In this document: positions 8,369 to 16,616 of the stretch, piece by piece
Position numbering within the stretch: position 1 is the first letter of the stretch
Layout of the letters: each line of letters begins with the position of its first letter
DNA from: JAQBGV01 sp032128395
Lineage (GTDB): Bacteria; Planctomycetota; UBA8108; UBA1146
NCBI GenBank assembly: GCA_032128395.1
Contig: JAQBGV010000194.1
Coordinates: forward strand, 17,641 to 81,640
Length of the DNA: 64,000 nt
Reading direction: 5' to 3'
Position numbers and translations under genes: made by a program
Notes under the pieces: model-generated
Databases searched by the model: none
The model's input: only the letters and a program-made list of their open reading frames with translations
Told to the model about the DNA's origin: nothing

Positions 8369-10189
8369 TTAGCCACCGTCCTCCACAGTGGGGTTCCAGA
8401 GGGGCTTGATCTGTGCCCGGCGCTCGAGCTCCACCCAGAATTGAGAAGCGATCGCCGTCCGCCGCCGATTGAGGACCCTCGACTCGAGCCCCTGGCGAAC
8501 CGAGTTCCAGATCTTCATGTCGGGGTCCCCGAACCCCTGCAAGACCGCGACGTACACGCTCTGATCCCGGGGGAGCACCACCGGCTCGGTGACGTCCCCG
8601 ATCTCCTCGCAACCGGAGAACACCGCGCGGAGGAGTAGGGAGCCCGCGGCCAGCGGCTTGCCGTCGAGCAACAGCTCGCGGGACTCGTATTGGGAGAGGG
8701 GCTTCTCGGTCGAGTGGATCGTGTAGTTCTCCCCGTCCGCGAAGGTTTGCAGAGTCGTTTCGGGCTCGGCGCGGATCCTCTCGACCCAAGACCCGATGTA
8801 CGCGGACGCCAGCTCCCGGGCCTTCTCGTTCTTCGCGTTCTCGGTGACCTGGACGATCGCCTCTTCGAAGGTCTGTGCGCGCGCCTCTTGCGCCCCACTG
8901 ATCCGGTAGATGTAGCTTCCGGTCTGCACCGCGACCGTCTCGGTCCCCACCTGCCCGACGCTACCTGGGTCGAGCACGTTGAACATCCCGCTGAGCACGG
9001 GGTGGTTCACGAACTCCCGGGGGAGGGTGGTGATCTGCGATCTCTCGAACCACCCCGTGTCAGCGAAGATGATCTTGTCCATGTCCTCGGGGGTGAAGGA
9101 GTCCTCGAGCTTCCACTCCTCGCCGGAGGCGGCGAGTTCGCCGGCGCGAACGATCGCGGCCTCGAGGACCGCTTTCTCGCGCGCGATCGCGTCATCGTCA
9201 CTCAACGACTTCTCCACGATCTCGAAGACTTCGATGAGGTTGCGATAGTCGTCCGCGGGATCGTAGTTCTCCGGCTTCACCCAATCGGCAGCACGCGGCC
9301 TCTTGTAGCGTTGCTTGTCCCGCTCCCAGCGCGCCTGGAGAGCATCCGGGTCCGCCCGGAAATCAAGATCGTAGAACTTCTGGCGGTCGGCTCTCGCGAT
9401 ACGCAGACTCAGCGCCGCGTTCTTCCGGTAGGGGAACGGATTGTCGTCGTACACCGACCGGATGAATTCTTCGTCCATTTCGCCCGCCTCCTCGAGGAAG
9501 CGGTCGATCGGCACTTGCACGTAGTCGAAGCGGCGCCCGTGACGATCGGTGTAGAATTCGTCGTAGATCTCGCTCTCGGGGACGGCCGGGATCGTCGAAA
9601 CGATCCGACCGAGCATCCCGACCCGAGCGATGGTGCGCACGGTATCCTCGAAATCGGCGACGCTCATCCGGAGTCCGATCCGGCCCTCCGAGATCGCCTT
9701 GCGGTACTCGTCCTTGTTGAATCCGGCGCTCCCGCGCTCGGCGATGAATATCGACTGGTCCTGCTGGAAGTTGATGCCGGTGAACGTGGGCTTGTTGATC
9801 GCTCGCGCCCAGCTGATGACATCGAGTGCCGCAGAGCGGAGCGCCTCCTGCTCTTCCGCCTCCGAGAGTCGGAGGCCGAGGCGCTCGATCTCGTGGAGCT
9901 GCATGATGTATTCGAGAGCCTGCGGTTCCGTTGCCTTCGGCGGCCGGAAGTACGGGCCGTAGGACCGGGCCCCGTTCACCATCGTCTGACGACCGCGCTC
10001 ATCGCTCAGTTCGATGAACTTGGCTCGGGAGTAGTTGCTGCCGAAGATCTCGTACACCGCCTCGGCGTCGAGGCGTCCCTGGGTCAGGTACCAGGTCATG
10101 ATCCCCGTGAACGCGAACGCAGGCGCGAGCACCAGGAGCAGAAGGGTCATGAGGACCTTCTCGTTGCGCTTGAAGAACCCGGCGGACAT
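8369..10189 (-). CDS. PpiD/SurA-like periplasmic folding protein
   Basis: 606 residues. A single hydrophobic anchor (about 13-34, MTLLLLVLAPAFAFTGIM) is followed by a long soluble region predicted to face the periplasm. Parts resemble the SurA-N and parvulin layout: a DTGWFERSQITTLPREF segment, then a strand-rich stretch ending VQTGSYIYRISG, typical of PpiD C-terminal domains. The canonical parvulin AxHIL start is not obvious, so isomerase activity is doubtful and a chaperone role likelier. ATG 10189 chosen because AGGAG precedes it and the anchor follows at once; an in-frame start at 10225 exists. Confidence 0.65.
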   Translation of the reverse strand: MSAGFFKRNEKVLMTLLLLVLAPAFAFTGIMTWYLTQGRLDAEAVYEIFGSNYSRAKFIELSDERGRQTMVNGARSYGPYFRPPKATEPQALEYIMQLHEIERLGLRLSEAEEQEALRSAALDVISWARAINKPTFTGINFQQDQSIFIAERGSAGFNKDEYRKAISEGRIGLRMSVADFEDTVRTIARVGMLGRIVSTIPAVPESEIYDEFYTDRHGRRFDYVQVPIDRFLEEAGEMDEEFIRSVYDDNPFPYRKNAALSLRIARADRQKFYDLDFRADPDALQARWERDKQRYKRPRAADWVKPENYDPADDYRNLIEVFEIVEKSLSDDDAIAREKAVLEAAIVRAGELAASGEEWKLEDSFTPEDMDKIIFADTGWFERSQITTLPREFVNHPVLSGMFNVLDPGSVGQVGTETVAVQTGSYIYRISGAQEARAQTFEEAIVQVTENAKNEKARELASAYIGSWVERIRAEPETTLQTFADGENYTIHSTEKPLSQYESRELLLDGKPLAAGSLLLRAVFSGCEEIGDVTEPVVLPRDQSVYVAVLQGFGDPDMKIWNSVRQGLESRVLNRRRTAIASQFWVELERRAQIKPLWNPTVEDGG

Positions 10190-10208
10190 TTCATGCTCCT
10201 GTGTTCTT

Positions 10209-10363
10209 GGGGGCCTGGCAGGCACCCTCTCGTGTTATTGGGGGCCTGGCTCCCAGGCCCCTCTCACTCGCGGCAAAGCCGCTCGCGATTCACCCCAACG
10301 AGGCGAGCTCTGCTCGCGTGCTTGTCTTTGGGGGCCTGGCACCCAGGCCCCTCTCGCTCGCGG
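10209..10363. repeat. Cluster of GGGGCCTGG hairpin repeats
   Basis: Two perfect 9-bp hairpins with 3-base loops (GGGGCCTGG ... CCAGGCCCC at 10241-10261 and 10331-10351), plus a degenerate copy at 10209-10231. Both full copies run on into CTCTCRCTCGCGG. Smaller hairpins sit between them (GCGGC-AAA-GCCGC at 10270-10282; GCGAGC-TCT-GCTCGC at 10303-10317). A reverse-oriented copy lies at 24160-24194. Read from the upstream gene (rnhA here, the dockerin gene there), each copy has the same orientation, suggesting a terminator-like family. Confidence 0.75.
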
Positions 10364-10447
10364 GGCGGCCATGAAGTCAAGCCGGTTGGAATCGGTAGCG
10401 TCGAGGCGTATGCGGGGCGGCTTGCCACTCCCTTGTCGTCGGAAACG

Positions 10448-10507
10448 CTACTTCACTCTCGCGAGGAGCTCCACATCGAAGACCAGGAGAGCCTCCGGTC
10501 GCTCCAT
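10448..10507 (-). pseudogene. Possible remnant of an FKBP-type isomerase C-terminus
   Basis: A 19-codon frame ending in TAG encodes MERPEALLVFDVELLARVK. The LLVFDVELL segment matches the last beta strand of FKBP-type peptidyl-prolyl isomerases. Upstream in frame (RPPATSPW) there is no FKBP sequence and rnhA begins 37 bases away, so at most the 3' end of such a gene survives. It is short enough for a chance match. Confidence 0.3.
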
Positions 10508-10543
10508 CCACGGTGACGTGGCGGGTGGCCTCGGGGGTATGGA

Positions 10544-10972
10544 TCACGAGTTCTGGTCGATGCACTCGTTCGCGAGTGCATCACAGCGCTCGTTTTCGGG
10601 GTGTCCCGTGTGGCCCTCGACCCAGCGCCAGGTCACGTTCCGACTCTCCGTCACGGAGACGAGCCGCTGCCACAGCTCCTGGTTCAGGACCGGCTTTCCG
10701 TCCGACTTCCGCCAGTTGCGGCGGAGCCAGCCGGCGACCCACTTCGTGATGCCATCGATCATGTAGCGGGAGTCCGACACCACCACGGCCTCGACCCCTT
10801 CCGGGAGCGAAGCGATCGCCTCGATCGCTGCGGTGAGTTCCATCCGATTGTTCGTCGTTTCCGGGTCGAAGCCGGAGAGTTCGCGGGTCTTCCCGTCCTG
10901 TCGGACGAGCGCCCCCCACGCCCCTGGACCCGGATTTCCTCTGCACGCGCCGTCGGTATAGATCTCGATCAT
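10544..10972 (-). CDS. rnhA: Ribonuclease HI
   Basis: Cleaves RNA in RNA-DNA hybrids. 142 residues. Catalytic acidic residues are recognisable: D7 (YTDGACRGNPGPGAWG), E45 (NNRMEL), D67 (VVSDSRYMIDG) and the final Asp in ERCDALAN, after the WVEGHTGHPEN segment. The ATG overlaps the rnr stop in an ATGA, so the two are coupled. A repeat cluster lies downstream. Confidence 0.95.
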   Translation of the reverse strand: MIEIYTDGACRGNPGPGAWGALVRQDGKTRELSGFDPETTNNRMELTAAIEAIASLPEGVEAVVVSDSRYMIDGITKWVAGWLRRNWRKSDGKPVLNQELWQRLVSVTESRNVTWRWVEGHTGHPENERCDALANECIDQNS

Positions 10973-13209
10973 CCGCGCCGGCTCTTTCGCCTCCGGGGCT
11001 TTCCGCGACGCGGCTGACCAGCCCCCGACTTCCCACTCGCTTCCCCCCCACTGGGGTGAAGGTGCTGAAGATAACGCAGATCCACGGTCCGATGCAGGGG
11101 ATCTGCGGCGGCGAGTCGGACCTCGATCGGGTCCCCGAGTCTGAAGATGCGGCCCGCATTGCGGCCCCGGAGCGCAAATTGCGCCTCGCTGTAAAGATAG
11201 ATGTCGTCCCTCAGGGTCCGGATGTGCACGAACCCATCGACGAGAATCTTGTCGATCCGGACGAAGAATCCGTTGTCGCGCACCGCGCTCACCACCCCGG
11301 TAAATCGCTCCCCGACGCGGTGGCGGAGCCACGAGATCGCCCGGAGCTTCGACATCTCCCGCTCCGCCATCTCCGCGTTGCGTTCCCCCGCGCTCGAATG
11401 CTCCGCCTGGGAGGCGAGGCCGGCCAGCTTCGCCTCCGCTTCCTCCGAGAGGACCTTCCGATCCCCGAAGAGGCCGGCGTCGAGAGCGCGGTGCACTTGA
11501 AGGTCGGGGTAGCGACGGATGGGAGAAGTGAAGTGGCAGTACTCATCGGTGGCCAGCGCGAAGTGGAGCGCCCGGCTCGCTGAGTACTCCGCCCGCGTCA
11601 GGGTGCGCAGCAGCGCGAGCTGGATCACCGTGGCGGCGGGCTCGTCCGCGATCGCCTCGACCAGGCGAGGGAAGTCGGAGGGACCGTCGATTCGAACCCC
11701 AGGTACCAGGACTCGGCAGAGTTTCAGGAAGTTCCGAACGTCCTCCTCGGCGGGTTCGTCGTGCGTGCGCCTGAGGATCGCGATGCCGCGATGCGACGCG
11801 GTCCGAGCCACCGCCTCGTTCGCCGCGAGCATGAACTCCTCGACCAAGTGGTGCGACCGATCGCGTGAACGAGTCTCGATGTCGAGGACCTCGCCATCGT
11901 CATCGAGGCGCAGACGCATTTCCTCGAGGTCGAGGTCGAGTGCCCCGCGGGCGAGGCGACGGGCGTGGAGGAGTTCTCGGAGGCGGTCCATCGCTTTCAG
12001 AGCGGGGACGAACGATTTCTCGTCGGGGTCGGGGGGGGCACCGTCGAGGAGCTCCTGCGCTTCGGAATAGGAGAAGCGCCGTCGACTGCAGATCACCGCT
12101 CGCTCGATTTGTTCGCTGCGGACTCGTCCGTCCGGCCCGAAGTCGATCCAAGCGATCTTGACGGGTCGGTCCTCGTCGGGGCGGAGGGAACAGAGGTCGT
12201 TGGAGAGGCGCTCGGGGAGCATCGGAAAGGTCCGGCCGGGAAGGTAGGCGGATGTCGCGCGCCGGTACGCTTCCTTGTCGATGGGGTCGTTCGCCCGCAC
12301 GAAATGGCTGACATCTGCGATCGCGACCGCAAGTCGAAACGCCCCCCCGGGGAGCTCCTCGATCGCGACTGCATCGTCGTGGTCCTTCGCATCGCTCGGG
12401 TCGATGGTGACGAAGGGCACATCGCGACGGTCGCTTCGACGCCCGATCTCCGCCTCGGTCAACAGACCGGGGATCGCGGCGGCCGCCTCGACGACCTCGG
12501 GGGGGAAATTCTCTTCGAGGCCGAACTCCGCCGCGACGAGCTGCAGATCCGCCTTCCAGGTCCCTTCCTCGAGGGCGATCTCGACGACCTCACCCGGGGG
12601 GAGTCCGCCGATCGGACTTCCCTCGCGAAGGCGCGCGAGGACCCGCTCCCCGTCCGACGCGCCTCGCTCGAGCCCCGGATCGATGTGCATCTCCCGGACG
12701 CTCTCGTGCCGGAGGGGCTCGACGACGCCGCCCCCTCCCTTCTTCGCCCAGAAGCGGCCGACGATCACCCGGGGACTGCGTTTCAGGACGTGAAGGATCC
12801 GCCCTTCACGACCTTTGGCGCTCTCGGGACGGTCGGGGCGAGGCTGCTTCCGGGGCTCGACGAGGACCATGTCACCGTGGTGAGCATCGGCGAGACGGGA
12901 CGAGGCGATGAAAATGTCACCCAGGGGATCTTCGTCGGCCGGGCGGACGAAGCCGAAGCCCCGACGGTTGACGACCAGTGTCCCCACCACCCACCCCTCG
13001 CGACGGGGCGCGAACCACCCCCGGCCGGCGAGGTGGACGACGGCCCCCTCCTCCTCGAGCGAGTGGAGGAGTTCGGTGAAGTCGGGAATCTCACGTGAGT
13101 TCACACCGAGGGTCTCGGACAGAGCCCGTGCGGTGATCGATGAATACGAGGGACTCTTGAAGAACGCCCGAGCGGCCGTGGTCAGCTCCCGGCGGCGGTC
13201 ATCATCCAT
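10969..13209 (-). CDS. rnr: Ribonuclease R family 3'-5' exoribonuclease
   Basis: Processive RNase II/R exonuclease for structured RNA. 746 residues: N-terminal winged helix (about 1-70), cold-shock-like domains (about 75-220), RNB catalytic domain with IDPSDAKDHDDAVAIEE carrying the metal-binding aspartates, HFTSPIRRYPDLQVHR, a C-terminal S1 domain (RFTGVVSAVRDNGFFV) and a basic tail (PRRGKPRRRKSRR) typical of RNase R. ATG 13209 is preceded by an AGGGGGGA purine run; the frame extends upstream without a better start. Coupled to rnhA. Confidence 0.94.
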   Translation of the reverse strand: MDDDRRRELTTAARAFFKSPSYSSITARALSETLGVNSREIPDFTELLHSLEEEGAVVHLAGRGWFAPRREGWVVGTLVVNRRGFGFVRPADEDPLGDIFIASSRLADAHHGDMVLVEPRKQPRPDRPESAKGREGRILHVLKRSPRVIVGRFWAKKGGGGVVEPLRHESVREMHIDPGLERGASDGERVLARLREGSPIGGLPPGEVVEIALEEGTWKADLQLVAAEFGLEENFPPEVVEAAAAIPGLLTEAEIGRRSDRRDVPFVTIDPSDAKDHDDAVAIEELPGGAFRLAVAIADVSHFVRANDPIDKEAYRRATSAYLPGRTFPMLPERLSNDLCSLRPDEDRPVKIAWIDFGPDGRVRSEQIERAVICSRRRFSYSEAQELLDGAPPDPDEKSFVPALKAMDRLRELLHARRLARGALDLDLEEMRLRLDDDGEVLDIETRSRDRSHHLVEEFMLAANEAVARTASHRGIAILRRTHDEPAEEDVRNFLKLCRVLVPGVRIDGPSDFPRLVEAIADEPAATVIQLALLRTLTRAEYSASRALHFALATDEYCHFTSPIRRYPDLQVHRALDAGLFGDRKVLSEEAEAKLAGLASQAEHSSAGERNAEMAEREMSKLRAISWLRHRVGERFTGVVSAVRDNGFFVRIDKILVDGFVHIRTLRDDIYLYSEAQFALRGRNAGRIFRLGDPIEVRLAAADPLHRTVDLRYLQHLHPSGGEASGKSGAGQPRRGKPRRRKSRRG

Positions 13210-13379
13210 CCGTCCGTCCCCCCTACGATCCCCGTCCCGAAAAAGAGCGGAGCCGGAAGGGTCTCCCCCATCCGGCTCCGATACGCGACTGCGCACGCGC
13301 CATACGAGGCACGGACGACGCTCGCAGCTCCATCGCCCCAACGTTCAAAAACTCTTCCGAGGCTCCTCCATCGCAAGCG

Positions 13380-13444
13380 ATGAAACCGCAAGGTTTCATG
13401 CAAAAAGGCATCGCGATCGATCATTCAAATATTTTGAATGATCG
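13380..13444 (-). terminator. Candidate terminator after gspF
   Basis: Two adjacent stem-loops at the end of the leftward secretion genes. One (13418-13444) has an 11-bp stem, CGATCATTCAA pairing with TTGAATGATCG around 5 bases, and overlaps the gspF stop. The next (13380-13399) is an 8-bp stem, ATGAAACC / GGTTTCAT, with a GCAA loop. Between them the leftward strand reads TTTTT (13402-13406). This AT-rich patch also lies upstream of rnr, so a regulatory role there is possible. Confidence 0.45.
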
Positions 13445-14657
13445 AGAGCAACGGCATGAACAAGGCGATGACGATGAAGCCCACGCAAAGCCCCATGCCT
13501 ACGATCAAGATCGGCTCGAGCAGACTCGACAGCGAGTCGACGAGCACGTCGACGTCGAGGTCGTAGTTGTCGGCGATCTTGTTGAGCATCTTGTCGAGCT
13601 CTCCCGTCTCCTCGCCGATGTCGATCATGTTGACCAGCAACGAGTCGAAGACCCCTGACTGCTGCAGCGGCCCGGCGATCGTCTCGCCCTCGCGGATCGA
13701 TCCGTGGACTTGCATGATCGCACTCGCGATCACCTTGTTCCCAACCGCCTCCTTGACGATGCTCAGCGCCTCGAGGATCGGCACGCCGGAGCTGATCAAT
13801 GTTCCGAGGGTCCGGCAGAAGCGCGAGATCGTCGATTTGCGCACGATCGTGCCGAACACCGGGGCTCGCAATTTGAAATGATCGAATGCGAGGCCCCCCT
13901 TCTCGCTGCTCGCGATCAACTTGACGAGGAACACCACCACGAAGACGATGATCGGCGCCATGTACCAATACGACTGAACCGTCTCCGAGAAGGTCAGGAG
14001 CATCTGGGTGGGGCCCGGCAACGCGGTGTCCATGTCCTTGAACATGACTTGGAACTGCGGGATGACCTTGGTCATGATGAAGCCGAGGATCACGCTGGCG
14101 ACGATGATGACCGCGATCGGGTAGATCATCGCCCCCTTCACCTTCTTGCGGAGCTTCAGCGACTTCTCCTGGAAGTCGGAGAGCCGCTGGAGGATCACGT
14201 CGAGCACCCCGCCCGCCTCGCCGGCCTTGACCATGGCGGTGTAGAGGGTGTCGAAAGAGCGGGGGTATTTCTCGAGCGCCTCGGAGAAGCTCGCTCCACC
14301 CTCGACATCCTCGGTGACCGCCTCGAGCTGAGAGCGGAACTTCCCGGTCTTCATCTGACCGGCGAGGATCTTGAGGGAGCGGACGATCGGAAGTCCCGCG
14401 TCCTGGAGGGTCGCCATCTGCTGGGTGAACTGCGTGACGTCCCCCTGGGAGACCCAGTCGAAGAGGGACAAGCCGCCCTTCTTCTTCACCTCGCCGCCAG
14501 CGGCGGGGGCGGCGGCCCCCTTCTTCTCCTGGAGCTTGGTGGGCTTGAGGCCCATCGTGCGGATCTTCTGCAGCGCTTCCTGCTTGGTGCTGGCCTCGAT
14601 GGCCTTGCGCAGTTTGTTGCCGCGTCCATCGATGGCTTCGTAGGCAAAGACCGGCAT
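13425..14657 (-). CDS. Type II secretion / type IV pilus inner-membrane platform protein (GspF/PilC family)
   Basis: 410 residues. Polytopic assembly platform that works with GspE/PilB ATPases. N-terminal FAYEAIDGRGNKLRK segment, Lys/Ala-rich linker at about 45-65, then two GspF domains with hydrophobic segments at about 165-190, 220-245 and at the C-terminus. GEAGGVLD and GEETGELDKML are the family's paired helices. ATG 14657 follows a clear GAAGGAG site. Downstream of the two GspE-type ATPase genes; about 200 bases separate it from the nearer one. Confidence 0.93.
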   Translation of the reverse strand: MPVFAYEAIDGRGNKLRKAIEASTKQEALQKIRTMGLKPTKLQEKKGAAAPAAGGEVKKKGGLSLFDWVSQGDVTQFTQQMATLQDAGLPIVRSLKILAGQMKTGKFRSQLEAVTEDVEGGASFSEALEKYPRSFDTLYTAMVKAGEAGGVLDVILQRLSDFQEKSLKLRKKVKGAMIYPIAVIIVASVILGFIMTKVIPQFQVMFKDMDTALPGPTQMLLTFSETVQSYWYMAPIIVFVVVFLVKLIASSEKGGLAFDHFKLRAPVFGTIVRKSTISRFCRTLGTLISSGVPILEALSIVKEAVGNKVIASAIMQVHGSIREGETIAGPLQQSGVFDSLLVNMIDIGEETGELDKMLNKIADNYDLDVDVLVDSLSSLLEPILIVGMGLCVGFIVIALFMPLLSIIQNI

Positions 14658-14854
14658 CGTCGCTCCTTCAAACCGGGGACCGGAGCCGCGAGGCCCCCAG
14701 GCCACTCGGTCCGGCGGGCCATGATAGCGCGCCACGTCCTGATCCGCGCTCTGTTTCCTCCGCGGGGGCTTCCGCTAGGCCCCCCTTGCCGCCTTCGGCT
14801 CGGGTTTCTCGAAAGGGCTCTCGGGGAGCCCGCGATCGTTCGCCTTTGGGTCCG

Positions 14855-16561
14855 CTAGCCGATGATCGTTTCCTTCACCACTTCCTCGATCGTGGTGATC
14901 CCGTCGAAGAGGTGCAGCATCCCCGAGTCTCTCAGGGTGCGCATGCCGTCCTCTCTCGCCGCGATCGCGATCTCCTGGGTCGACGCGCCGCTGAGGATCA
15001 GATCGGCGAGGCGGTCGCTCATCAGCATGATCTCGAAGAGTGCGATCCGGCCCTTGTAGCCGGAACTGTTGCACCTCTTGCAACCCTTGCCATAGAAGAA
15101 CGTCCGGCCGGCGACTTCGGATCGCGTGAGCTCGAGCTCCATCAACATCTCGTCGGTCGGCTCGTACTCGGTCTTGCAGGCTTCGCAGATCCGCCGCACC
15201 AAGCGCTGTGCGACGACCGCCTGGAGGGTCGCGGTGATCAGGAATGCCTCGACCCCCAGGTCGATGAGTCGGATCACCGAGGACGGGGCGTCGTTGGTGT
15301 GCAGGGTCGAGAACACGATGTGCCCGGTCAGGCTCGCCTCGACCGCAATCTGGCCGGTCTCGAGGTCGCGGATCTCCCCGACCAGGATCTTGTCTGGGTC
15401 CTGCCTGAGGATCGATCGCAGGCAGGCCGCAAAGGTCACCCCGATCTCCTCGTTGATCGGCACCTGCACAATGCCTTCGATGTTGTACTCGACCGGATCC
15501 TCCGTAGTGATGATCTTGATCCCGGGATCGTTCGCCTCGGCCAGACAGGAATAGAGCGTGGTAGTTTTCCCGGAGCCGGTCGGCCCGGTGACCAGGATGA
15601 TCCCGTTCGGTCTGGCGATCAGCTTGCGAAGCACCTCGAGGTCCCTCTGACGGAGGCCGATCTGCTCCAGGTCGAGCGAGACGTTCGAGCGGTCGAGGAC
15701 CCGCATCACCACAGACTCGCCGTGCATCGTAGGAAGGGTGGAAACCCGGAGATCGACGGGGTTGCCGGCGATGTTCAGCTCGATCCGACCGTCCTGGGGA
15801 AGGCGTGTCTCGGCGATGTCGAGGTGCGACATCACTTTCACCCGCGAGATCACCGCACGGGCGAGCTGGATCGGCGGAGGTATCATCTCGTACAGGATTC
15901 CATCGACCCGGTACCGCACCTTGAATTCCGTCTCGAACGGCTCGAGGTGGATGTCCGAGGCCCGATCCTTGATCGCGGTGAGGAGGATCATGTTGAGGAG
16001 CTTGACAACAGGAGCGGCGTTGACGTCCCTCTCGAGTTGATCGAGATCCATCAACCTCTCGCGCTCGTCCACGATGGCGAAGTCGTCGCCGCCGAGCGTT
16101 CCGATCAGTGACTCCATCGATTCGGACTTGCCCGCATAGAACTTTTCGAAGGCGGCGGCGACCGCCACAGGGTCGCTCACAGCACCCTTGACGTCACAGT
16201 TCAGCATGAACTTGAGATCGTCGAGCATGCTGATGTTCAGCGGATCGGCGAGCGCAACGGTCAGCACCTGGCCATCGAAGGAGACCGGGATCACCTGATA
16301 GGTCTCGGCGACTGTCACCGGGACCATGTCGATCAACTCTGGGGTGATCGTCGCAAGGGCGAGGTCGATGACGTCCATTCCGGACTGGCGACCGAGCGCT
16401 TCCGTCAGCTGCCGGTCGTCGATCTGGCCGCTGTCGACGAGAATGCGGCCGAGCGCTCCGCCCCTCTCCTTCTGGGCGTTGAGTGCCTCTTGAATGTCGA
16501 ACTCGCTGACCAGCTTCATCTCTTTCAAGATTTGGCCGAGCGGCTTTGTCGCGATCGCCAT
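14855..16561 (-). CDS. Secretion/pilus assembly ATPase, GspE/PilB family (copy 1)
   Basis: 568 residues. Hexameric ATPase driving pseudopilus or pilus extension. N-terminal MshEN-type domain (LGQILKEMKLVSEFDIQEAL), central GspE domain with Walker A GPTGSGKTTTL, Asp box ITTEDPVEY, Walker B ILVGEIRDLET, His box STLHTNDA, and a C4 zinc site (CEAC ... CKRCNSSGYKGR). AGAGGAAAT precedes the ATG. It lies 55 bases downstream of a second GspE and upstream of gspF on the same strand. Confidence 0.95.
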   Translation of the reverse strand: MAIATKPLGQILKEMKLVSEFDIQEALNAQKERGGALGRILVDSGQIDDRQLTEALGRQSGMDVIDLALATITPELIDMVPVTVAETYQVIPVSFDGQVLTVALADPLNISMLDDLKFMLNCDVKGAVSDPVAVAAAFEKFYAGKSESMESLIGTLGGDDFAIVDERERLMDLDQLERDVNAAPVVKLLNMILLTAIKDRASDIHLEPFETEFKVRYRVDGILYEMIPPPIQLARAVISRVKVMSHLDIAETRLPQDGRIELNIAGNPVDLRVSTLPTMHGESVVMRVLDRSNVSLDLEQIGLRQRDLEVLRKLIARPNGIILVTGPTGSGKTTTLYSCLAEANDPGIKIITTEDPVEYNIEGIVQVPINEEIGVTFAACLRSILRQDPDKILVGEIRDLETGQIAVEASLTGHIVFSTLHTNDAPSSVIRLIDLGVEAFLITATLQAVVAQRLVRRICEACKTEYEPTDEMLMELELTRSEVAGRTFFYGKGCKRCNSSGYKGRIALFEIMLMSDRLADLILSGASTQEIAIAAREDGMRTLRDSGMLHLFDGITTIEEVVKETIIG

Positions 16562-16616
16562 GATTTCCTCTTGTCACTCACGCCCCTCGAGGGGGCAACG
16601 TTCGAGCGCTCTTCGC

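Noticed and set aside
11680..11710. GATTCGAACCCC, similar to a tRNA T-loop
   Set aside because: Inside rnr coding sequence and no cloverleaf could be built around it.
13418..13444. Treating ATTCAAATATTTTGAAT as a regulator operator
   Set aside because: Possible, but it overlaps a stop codon at the end of an operon and fits better as part of a terminator.
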